10,652 nucleotides of DNA from DATDVH01 sp035290045 (GTDB lineage Bacteria > Patescibacteriota > Microgenomatia > UBA1406 > HO2-37-13b): NCBI GenBank assembly GCA_035290045.1, contig DATDVH010000027.1:1-10652 (forward strand), in the 5' to 3' direction. A program made the position numbers and the translations under genes. This document shows positions 5,868 through 10,652 of the stretch, in pieces. The notes below the pieces were generated by a model. The model did no database searches and was not told the DNA's origin. It saw nothing but the letters and a program-made list of their open reading frames with translations. Every line of letters starts with the position of its first letter. Position 1 is the first letter of the stretch.

Positions 5868-6695
5868 ATGATTATTTCTGTCGCCATTGCCATACACAAC
5901 GAGGAAAAAAATATCATCCGATGTCTTTCGTCAATCTATAATTGGATTGATGAGATTGTGATCGTTGATGGTGCGTCAACTGACCACACGATTGAAGTAA
6001 TAAAGCAATTTGATGTGAAACATAAGATAAAAATCTTTCATGAAAGACATATATCCATGTTTCATAAGAATAAACAAAAAGCGATTGAACAATGTACAGG
6101 ACAGTGGATATTCCAACTTGATGCGGATGAAGTCGTCTCCACTGAATTAAAAAACGAAATCATTTCTGTTTTGAGCACTCTGTCAAAACATACATCAATG
6201 ACCACCACTATAAACCAATGTGAGACAGTCGCCTATTCTCTTCCTCGTCTGAATCATTTTTTAGGACAGCCATTGAGAAAAGGAGGACAATATCCAGACT
6301 ATACTATACGATTATATAAAAATGGTTCGGTACGTTTCCCCTGTAAAACTGTTCATGAACAAGTTGAACTCATCAGTAAAAAAGAAAAAAATAAGATACT
6401 TACTCATCCTCTTCTTCATTATCCCTATCCAAACTTTAGAGAATATCTGCGTAAATGGATACAGTATTCGTATTTTGAGGCAGATTTTCTCAAACAACAC
6501 GGACTAAAACCATCTTTATGGAATATAAAAAAATATTTTTTTGTCCTTCCATTCTGGTGGTTTTTCAAAACCTATATTCGCCATAAGGGATTTCAAGACG
6601 GCTTTGCGGGATTGGTATTCTCTCTTTTTTCATCAATACGTTTTTGGGTTATCTACGTGGCGCTTGCGGAAAAAAAATCTGCTCATCTTAAATAG
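5868..6695 (+). CDS. Glycosyltransferase family 2 (WaaE/KdtX-like)
   Basis: A 275-residue GT-A fold enzyme that would add a sugar from a nucleotide-sugar donor to an envelope glycan or lipid acceptor. It opens with ISVAIAIHNEEKNIIRCL (the nucleotide-binding strand with the NEE motif), then VIVDGASTDHT (residues 32-41), the donor/metal DxD as QLDADE (83-88), and a mid-region GGQYPDYTIRLYKNG and VHEQV. These resemble WaaE/KdtX-type family 2 transferases. The C-terminus (about 215-265) is aromatic and hydrophobic (FFVLPFWWFF, GLVFSLFSSIRFWVIYVAL), suggesting membrane association. Acceptor and sugar are unknown. Its last eight bases overlap the end of the convergent carbonic-anhydrase-like gene. 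Confidence 0.9.
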   Translation: MIISVAIAIHNEEKNIIRCLSSIYNWIDEIVIVDGASTDHTIEVIKQFDVKHKIKIFHERHISMFHKNKQKAIEQCTGQWIFQLDADEVVSTELKNEIISVLSTLSKHTSMTTTINQCETVAYSLPRLNHFLGQPLRKGGQYPDYTIRLYKNGSVRFPCKTVHEQVELISKKEKNKILTHPLLHYPYPNFREYLRKWIQYSYFEADFLKQHGLKPSLWNIKKYFFVLPFWWFFKTYIRHKGFQDGFAGLVFSLFSSIRFWVIYVALAEKKSAHLK

Positions 6696-7452
6696 AGAGG
6701 TTTGGAATAAGAGACTTTACTTTATACGCGCCGTTCTTCTCAAAGACAACTTCATAAATCGGTAACTGTGATGCAAGACGTCTCACGGTCTCCAACCGTT
6801 GATTATCTGCAACTTGTGTCAAGATATCATAAAGATATTCTTTACTTACTTTAAGACTCTTATCTACGTACGGTAACAGTATATCAACAAGAGTTTTTCT
6901 TCGCAGATCATCAAGCGCCTGATGATAGACAAATGTCTTACCTATCGGAGCAACTGACCAATGCTCTCCCCTGATGATAAGCACTGCTCCTTCATTATGC
7001 TCTCCTTCCAATATGACGTTTATCGCTCCCTTATGTTGCGCGTCAACAAGAAAACTATCCATATAGTCCATGTCTGATTTTTCTAATTGATAAGCTGAAG
7101 GATCTTTATGAGCTTCATTGATATGCCCGCACCCTAATACATCCTGCTTATGATGAGTATCTGAATGAAGATAGAAATTGTCATACCCCTTGACTACCGA
7201 CACGATAATTTCCTCCATCAATTGATGAGTTAAGCCAATATTATACTCTCTATTGACTGCCAATAGTTCCATCATGACTCCTGCGTCAGCACCGGGACGA
7301 GCTAATGAGCCAATAGTATCACTGGTATATCGCCCGTCAATACAACGAGCGTGTCTGTTTTTTTTTGTTACAGGAAAACGATTCTGCAAAACCAACTCAT
7401 CAATATCCTCAAAAGTAAGTATTTTTTTTCCCGTTTCTTGTTTTCTTTTCAC
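6688..7452 (-). CDS. Carbonic-anhydrase-like protein (cadmium/zeta CDCA type)
   Basis: From GTG 7452 the protein has 254 residues. An upstream in-frame GTG (7470) lies ahead of the -10 box and is rejected. No signal peptide is seen. Motifs are RCIDGR (Cys37, Asp39, Arg41), ARPGADAGVMMELL (51-64), LHSDTHHKQDVLGCGH (95-110, with His96 and Cys108) and a later GAINVILEGEHNEGAVLII. The order C-x-D-x-R, PG-A, H-x-D...LGCG, G-E/S-H matches my recollection of diatom CDCA1 domains, whose metal ligands are Cys, His and Cys and whose CVDGR Asp-Arg pair resembles that of beta-class enzymes. Here His to Cys is 12 residues rather than about 10. I infer a metal-binding, possibly CO2-hydrating, protein; activity is not established. 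The last 60 residues lie outside the matching part. Confidence 0.6.
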   Translation of the reverse strand: MKRKQETGKKILTFEDIDELVLQNRFPVTKKNRHARCIDGRYTSDTIGSLARPGADAGVMMELLAVNREYNIGLTHQLMEEIIVSVVKGYDNFYLHSDTHHKQDVLGCGHINEAHKDPSAYQLEKSDMDYMDSFLVDAQHKGAINVILEGEHNEGAVLIIRGEHWSVAPIGKTFVYHQALDDLRRKTLVDILLPYVDKSLKVSKEYLYDILTQVADNQRLETVRRLASQLPIYEVVFEKNGAYKVKSLIPNLSI

Positions 7453-7460
7453 AAAACGAT

Positions 7461-7489
7461 AGTATATCACTGTTTTTTACCCTTGACAA
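7461..7489 (-). promoter_or_regulatory. Promoter of the carbonic-anhydrase-like gene
   Basis: The minus strand has TTGTCA (7489-7484, 5/6), 17 bases, then TATACT (7466-7461, 5/6) preceded by TGA, a full extended -10. GTG 7452 follows eight bases later, so the message is predicted to be leaderless. The -35 bases are shared with the divergent promoter on the + strand. Confidence 0.65.
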
Positions 7490-7512
7490 TAGGTCAAAAT
7501 ACTCCTTATAAT
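7483..7512 (+). promoter_or_regulatory. Promoter of the DUF4349 gene
   Basis: Perfect TTGACA (7483-7488), an 18-base spacer, and perfect TATAAT (7507-7512). ATG 7519 follows after six bases, placing it at the predicted +1. This is the strongest promoter match in the window. Confidence 0.8.
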
Positions 7513-7518
7513 CAGTCT

Positions 7519-8457
7519 ATGCGTTCATTTTTTCAATGGATCAAAAATCATAAAACCATTGTATTTCTTATTATTATCATAGCCTATCTTGTCTTAAAAA
7601 ATAACAATCGTATTTATCCGTCATTTTTCCCATCAATGACAAATAGTATAGATAGTATGTCGCTTTCTGAAAGTACTGCTGGAGAAAGCAGACTTGAAAA
7701 AACGGTCGGTTCTTCATCTGAAGTTCAACTCCCTCTCCCCGATTACACTCCCACATCAAATAATTCAAATCGTATGATCGTACAAAACTCATCACTCTCG
7801 CTCTTAGTCACTGATGTTTCCGGTACACAGCAGACCATCATACAAAAAACAGTTGAACTCGGCGGATACATGGTCAATTCATATCTCACCCGACCTCAAG
7901 ATGCGCCAAATGCGATAATCACTCTCCGTATCCCAGCACAAAATATGGATATGGCATTGGCTACTTTTCGTCAAATTGCAGTGAAAGTCATCTCGGAAAA
8001 TCTGCAAGGCGAGGATGTGACCGATCAATATGTAGATAGTGAGGCTCGACTTTTAACTTTGACAAAAACAAAGGAAAAATTTGAGTCTATCATGGATCAA
8101 GCAGTCAAAGTGCAAGATATATTAGAAGTACAACGAGAACTAATCAATCTTCAATCGCAGATTGACGCGCTCAAAGGACAACAAAATTATCTTGAGAAAA
8201 ACGCGCAAATGGCAAAAATGACTATTTATATTTCAACTGATGAACTTGCGCTCCCCTACGCACCATCTGAAAGCTGGAGACCAAACGTTATCTTCAAAGA
8301 AGCAGTACGTTCCCTTATCGGCGCATTCCGCAAAATCGGAACAATAATCATATGGCTCGGGGTATATGCAATTATCTGGATACCAGTAGGGATTGTTGCC
8401 TTCTTATTTCACAAGCGAAAAAGAAAGAATTATAATAAAAAAGATTTTTCTAATTAA
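7519..8457 (+). CDS. DUF4349 membrane protein
   Basis: From ATG 7519, placed at the predicted transcription start, the protein has 312 residues; the frame is open further upstream, but only through the promoter and the divergent gene. A hydrophobic span at about residues 13-27 anchors it, followed by a Ser-rich linker. The DUF4349 domain spans roughly 85-240: NRMIVQNSSLSLLV, ELGGYMVNS, ITLRIPAQNMD, SENLQGEDVTDQYVDSEARL, then a coiled coil (VQDILEVQRELINLQSQIDALKG cut at either end) and KMTIYIST. A second span at about 275-297 precedes a basic tail (HKRKRKN), which is probably cytoplasmic. The domain should therefore sit outside between two membrane anchors. DUF4349 proteins are widespread exported proteins of unknown function. 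Confidence 0.88.
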   Translation: MRSFFQWIKNHKTIVFLIIIIAYLVLKNNNRIYPSFFPSMTNSIDSMSLSESTAGESRLEKTVGSSSEVQLPLPDYTPTSNNSNRMIVQNSSLSLLVTDVSGTQQTIIQKTVELGGYMVNSYLTRPQDAPNAIITLRIPAQNMDMALATFRQIAVKVISENLQGEDVTDQYVDSEARLLTLTKTKEKFESIMDQAVKVQDILEVQRELINLQSQIDALKGQQNYLEKNAQMAKMTIYISTDELALPYAPSESWRPNVIFKEAVRSLIGAFRKIGTIIIWLGVYAIIWIPVGIVAFLFHKRKRKNYNKKDFSN

Positions 8458-8480
8458 ACAGCTTGAAATCACTCATGCCG

Positions 8481-8508
8481 TTTAGATACGTATTTCATTG
8501 TATATAAT
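8481..8508 (+). promoter_or_regulatory. Promoter of the GT-B gene
   Basis: TTTAGA (8481-8486, 4/6), a 16-base spacer, and a perfect TATAAT (8503-8508). ATG 8515 follows after six bases, again at the predicted +1. Confidence 0.6.
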
Positions 8509-8514
8509 GGTTAC

Positions 8515-9645
8515 ATGAGACAATTACTCATCTACGATCCAACTGATAAAGATGAGCTTTCTCGTCTGAGAGGAGGAGGAAGAATTATACAGATTCTGAA
8601 AGAAAACGTATCAGATCAGGCACTTTTTATCACTGATTTTTCAAAAGTAACTGAAAAAAACACTCTTCTTATCCCCTCTTTCAAACCGTTTGATAGACCC
8701 CTTCTTATCAAGCGTCTTGCCAAAAAACAAATTTTAATGATTTATGATGTTATCCCCTTAAAATACCCGAAGTATTTCCTCATCGGAGTCAAAGGCACAT
8801 TCAATCTTTGGTTAAACAAACAAACCCTAAAATGCTACGATCAAATCATCACTATTTCTCAACATGTCAAAAAAGACCTTACTGATTATCTCAAAATCCC
8901 TCCCGAAAAAATCACAGCGATTCATCCAACTGTAAGTAATTTATTTTTAAATTCGCAATCCGAATATCTCAATCATAAATCATCACAGAGGCGAAATCAC
9001 GATGCGACGAGTAAAATTCAAACTCAAAATGACCAATATTCCAAATGTCTGGAACATTTTGATTTTGAGAATTCAAATGTAGTAAGAACTTCGGATTTGG
9101 GATTGAAAAATTATTGTCTATATGTCGGCGATGTGAATTGGAACAAAAACCTCGTTAACCTCGCCCGAGCGATCAAAATCGCCAACATCCCCTGCATCTT
9201 TATCGGTACAAATTTCAATCAAAAGTTACAAAATCTTTCTCACCCATGGCAGAAAGAATTCCGAGACTTTTTGCAAGAAATCCACAACGATCACCGCTTT
9301 ATTTTCGCAGGCTATAAGTCAGATGAGGAACTGATCAAACTTTATCAACAAGCATGTTGTAATATACTATTATCACTTGATGAAGGATTTGGGTTTTCAT
9401 ATCTTGAAGCAAGTACTCTCGGCTGTCCTTCGGTACTTTCAGATATTCCTATTTTTCACGAGACTGCCGAAAACACTGCTCTTTTTGCCAATCCTACCGA
9501 CCCAAAAGATATTGCCTCAAAAATAAGACAGATTTTTGACGATGATACTTTGCGTACAAAACTATCACTTGAGGCTCAAGAAAGAGCAAAATACTTTAAC
9601 CCTGAAAAATTCAAACAACAATTCATGTCTCTATTCAAAGAGTAA
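8515..9645 (+). CDS. GT-B glycosyltransferase (GT4/GT1 type) with an interdomain insertion
   Basis: A 376-residue family 4-like glycosyltransferase, probably acting on envelope polysaccharide. The N-terminal acceptor domain includes LMIYDVIPLKYP (residues 74-85), QIITISQHVKKDL (110-122) and AIHPTVSNLF (135-144). The C-terminal nucleotide-sugar domain starts YCLYVGDVNWNKNL (200-213), with FAGYKSDEEL, and the E-x7-E segment DEGFGFSYLEAS (289-300, with Glu290 and Glu298). Between the domains, residues about 147-197 form an extra Ser/Asn/Gln/His-rich stretch where relatives normally have a short linker. Its DNA (8953-9105) reads like a palindromic repeat. Catalytic segments flank it intact, so the enzyme may still work. 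The 3' end overlaps the convergent tatD gene by 11 bases. Confidence 0.88.
   Translation: MRQLLIYDPTDKDELSRLRGGGRIIQILKENVSDQALFITDFSKVTEKNTLLIPSFKPFDRPLLIKRLAKKQILMIYDVIPLKYPKYFLIGVKGTFNLWLNKQTLKCYDQIITISQHVKKDLTDYLKIPPEKITAIHPTVSNLFLNSQSEYLNHKSSQRRNHDATSKIQTQNDQYSKCLEHFDFENSNVVRTSDLGLKNYCLYVGDVNWNKNLVNLARAIKIANIPCIFIGTNFNQKLQNLSHPWQKEFRDFLQEIHNDHRFIFAGYKSDEELIKLYQQACCNILLSLDEGFGFSYLEASTLGCPSVLSDIPIFHETAENTALFANPTDPKDIASKIRQIFDDDTLRTKLSLEAQERAKYFNPEKFKQQFMSLFKE
8953..9105 (+). repeat. Candidate in-frame repeat element inside the GT-B gene
   Basis: The 51 codons encode a hydrophilic stretch lying exactly at the interdomain linker. The DNA contains an imperfect palindrome at 9015-9073: left arm AATTCAAACTCAAAATG (9015-9031) and right arm CATTTTGATTTTGAGAATT (9055-9073), with an inner TTCCA/TGGAA stem (9039-9043, 9050-9054). 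The outer 8 bp TCAAAATG/CATTTTGA are perfect. The arrangement recalls Rickettsia palindromic elements, which insert in frame in genes. The exact borders are my estimate, taken from where the protein resumes its family pattern. Confidence 0.45.
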
Positions 9646-10483
9646 AAAGATTGATTGCATTTTCCATTGTCTTATCGTCAACTATTTTTTCACTCACCCC
9701 TTTCAACAGTGCGATCTGTTTTTTTATATACACTAAATATGCTGGTTTATTGGGAAAACGTTTTTGACTGCGAAAAGGCTCGGGGAGAAGAAACGGCGCG
9801 TCAGTCTCCAGAACTAATAAATCAGGAGGAATTTTTTTGATAAACTCCTGTTTATCTTTTCTATACGTGATATCACCGTCAACACCAATATATATATGAT
9901 GTTTTTTGGCAAAATCAAGAAGCAAATCGTCTGGCTCACAACAGTGAAACACCATATGCCCTTCAAAATCATGCGACCACTGCTCTTTCAACGTCTCAAG
10001 TAATTCGTCTCTTGTTTCTCTATTGTGAATGATTACTGACTTGTGATATTTTTTTGCCAATTGAAGTTGCGCAACGAATAGTTCTTTTTGAAGCGCAATA
10101 AATGAGTCGTCAATCTGATAGTTTTCATATTTTGTTTTTTTGTACACATGCCGATCCAATCCAATCTCCCCCACTGCCACAATTTTATTGTTCTTGCTTT
10201 GCAAAAGTTTTTCTATCACTTCAAGATCATAGTGAATTTTCTTTTTGGGTTTTTTATTTTTTATATTTTCTTTTTTATATTCTATAACGTGATGCGGATG
10301 AATACCTACTGCCGAGTAAATAAAATCATATTTGAGCGCTATGTCAATGGCTTTTTTGGACGTGTCAATATCTGTACCGGGGACGAGGATATGAGTGATT
10401 CCTGCATGAAACGCTTCCTCAACAATCTCATCAACTTTTCCCTCAAATGCTGAAAATTGGAGATGACAATGAGTGTCAAACAT
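9635..10483 (-). CDS. TatD-family metal-dependent hydrolase
   Basis: A 282-residue TIM-barrel metal hydrolase. TatD proteins are 3'-5' exonucleases or deoxyribonucleases and include D-aminoacyl-tRNA-deacylase-like claims; the substrate here is unknown. Metal-site motifs are MFDTHCHL (His5, His7), GIHPHH (60-65), VGEIGLDRH (Glu106), IIHNRE (His153), FHCC (His180) and ETDAPFLLP (Asp228). FPNKP matches the usual R/x-N-x-P segment. Two features are unusual: a Lys-rich insertion at about residues 69-84 (KKENIKNKKPKKK), and HCCEPDD where HCFSG is typical. ATG 10483 has a -10 box 12 bases upstream and no Shine-Dalgarno sequence. The right IS copy begins 30 bases upstream of the start. Its 3' end overlaps the GT-B gene. 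Confidence 0.92.
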   Translation of the reverse strand: MFDTHCHLQFSAFEGKVDEIVEEAFHAGITHILVPGTDIDTSKKAIDIALKYDFIYSAVGIHPHHVIEYKKENIKNKKPKKKIHYDLEVIEKLLQSKNNKIVAVGEIGLDRHVYKKTKYENYQIDDSFIALQKELFVAQLQLAKKYHKSVIIHNRETRDELLETLKEQWSHDFEGHMVFHCCEPDDLLLDFAKKHHIYIGVDGDITYRKDKQEFIKKIPPDLLVLETDAPFLLPEPFRSQKRFPNKPAYLVYIKKQIALLKGVSEKIVDDKTMENAINLFTL

Positions 10484-10495
10484 ATTTACATATTT

Positions 10496-10501
10496 ATTAT
10501 A
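10496..10501 (-). promoter_or_regulatory. -10 box of the tatD-family gene
   Basis: The minus strand reads TATAAT from 10501 to 10496, and the ATG at 10483 follows after 12 bases, leaving a leader of only about 6 bases. The -35 position falls inside the IS end, where GGTCCT at the 17-base spacing is a poor match. Confidence 0.55.
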
Positions 10502-10536
10502 CTCACTGATGTATGTCTAGGACCCGATAGATCCGA

Positions 10537-10554
10537 TACAGTTACAAAACTGTA
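10537..10554. repeat. 7-bp hairpin inside the right IS end
   Basis: TACAGTT (10537-10543), ACAA loop, AACTGTA (10548-10554), the mirror of the hairpin at 100-117, placed 12 bases upstream of the transposase -10 box. Confidence 0.5.
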
Positions 10555-10565
10555 TGAAAGGATCA

Positions 10566-10571
10566 TATAAT
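10566..10571 (+). promoter_or_regulatory. -10 box of the right IS transposase
   Basis: Perfect TATAAT, nine bases before ATG 10581. The -35 is weak or absent. An AAAGGA at 10557-10562 could act as a ribosome site only for the ATG at 10570, which opens a 15-codon frame out of phase with the transposase. Confidence 0.5.
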
Positions 10572-10580
10572 GGCTCGTCT

Positions 10581-10652
10581 ATGCGAGCATACAAAATCAT
10601 TCCGTGTCCAGAACTGAAAGGATACTCTTTAAGCCGTGAAGCAGAAAGGAGG
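10581..10652 (+). CDS. Probable IS transposase, N-terminal fragment (right copy)
   Basis: Twenty-four codons from ATG 10581 to the window end, identical to the left fragment (MRAYKIIPCPELKG followed by YSLSREAERR). The rest of the protein, including the expected HTH and DDE integrase core, is outside the window. The assignment therefore rests on the resemblance of this N-terminus to IS481/IS3-like transposases and on its place inside a repeated TG-ended element. Confidence 0.5.
   Translation, partial: MRAYKIIPCPELKGYSLSREAERR

Larger units (their letters stand above)
10514..10652 (+). mobile_element. Right copy of an insertion-sequence 5' end (139-base inverted repeat)
   Basis: This is the exact reverse complement of 2-140. 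It begins TGTCTAGGACCCGATAG, with CCGATA repeated at 10524-10529 and 10533-10538. The transposase reading frame points out of the window. The adjoining base 10513 does not pair with base 141, so the boundary of identity is sharp. The sequence between the two copies contains core genes, so a mobile composite transposon is not the simplest reading; two independent insertions, or recombination between copies, fit as well. Confidence 0.7.

Noticed and set aside
7453..7470. GTG 7470 as start of the carbonic-anhydrase-like gene
   Set aside because: The extended -10 (TGATATACT) lies inside this stretch, so transcription would begin after that GTG; GTG 7452 fits the leaderless pattern.
7351..7518. 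Upstream extension of the DUF4349 protein
   Set aside because: The extra frame runs through the divergent gene and through a consensus -35/-10 promoter; ATG 7519 sits at the predicted +1 and starts a normal membrane anchor.
10148..10453. Open frames on the + strand opposite the tatD-family gene (also around 9655-9840 and 10102-10287)
   Set aside because: They are antisense shadows: Phe/Leu/Cys-rich translations without motifs, fully covered by a clear TatD coding sequence.
2..10652. A 10.6-kb composite transposon or a linear replicon with terminal inverted repeats
   Set aside because: The inside carries core genes (TyrRS, fmt, tatD-like) rather than cargo or replication genes, and the repeats contain a transposase start facing outward. 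Two IS copies with the assembly stopping in them is simpler.
1..10652. CRISPR arrays, phage genes, toxin-antitoxin pairs
   Set aside because: No regularly spaced repeats, Cas-like proteins, phage structural genes or toxin motifs were found on either strand.

Overview
The window looks like a chromosomal segment of an AT-rich, streamlined bacterium, most likely a member of the Patescibacteria/CPR (Microgenomates-like). The grounds are tightly packed short genes, a block of small membrane-anchored or secreted proteins without clear homologues, an archaeal/eukaryote-type tyrosyl-tRNA synthetase, a DUF4349 protein, and no convincing Shine-Dalgarno sequence before any start. The lineage is inference; core genes (tyrS-like, fmt, tatD-like) argue against a plasmid or phage.

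Both ends carry the same 139-base sequence in opposite orientation (2-140 and 10514-10652). It begins 5'-TGT at the inner edge and contains a -10 box followed by the first 24 codons of a probable IS481/IS3-like transposase facing outward. The segment is therefore bracketed by two outward-facing copies of one insertion sequence, and the window ends inside them. The left copy abuts what may be the 3' end of an interrupted gene. The right copy lies 12 bases upstream of the tatD -10 box.

Layout: 299-3131 (+) is an apparent operon of a secreted coiled-coil protein, a Ser/Pro/Thr-rich single-span protein, a membrane-anchored exported protein, and TyrRS. 3329-4988 (+) holds an unrecognised protein directly followed by fmt. 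4993-5778 (-) is a VIT1/CCC1 metal transporter. 5868-6695 (+) is a family 2 glycosyltransferase. 6688-7452 (-) resembles the cadmium/zeta carbonic anhydrases. 7519-8457 (+) is a DUF4349 membrane protein. 8515-9645 (+) is a GT-B glycosyltransferase carrying an unusual in-frame insertion. 9635-10483 (-) is a TatD-family metal hydrolase. From 4008 on, genes mostly alternate strands, with three convergent pairs that touch or overlap.

The most striking shared property is promoter architecture. At least eight starts (including the IS transposase) sit only 5-9 bases after a -10 hexamer, five of them a perfect TATAAT. This predicts leaderless or nearly leaderless mRNAs throughout. The carbonic-anhydrase-like gene and the DUF4349 gene appear to share one -35 sequence read on opposite strands. 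TyrRS and Fmt serve translation, the two glycosyltransferases and the exported proteins serve the envelope, and the transporter and carbonic-anhydrase-like protein concern metals and possibly CO2/bicarbonate.
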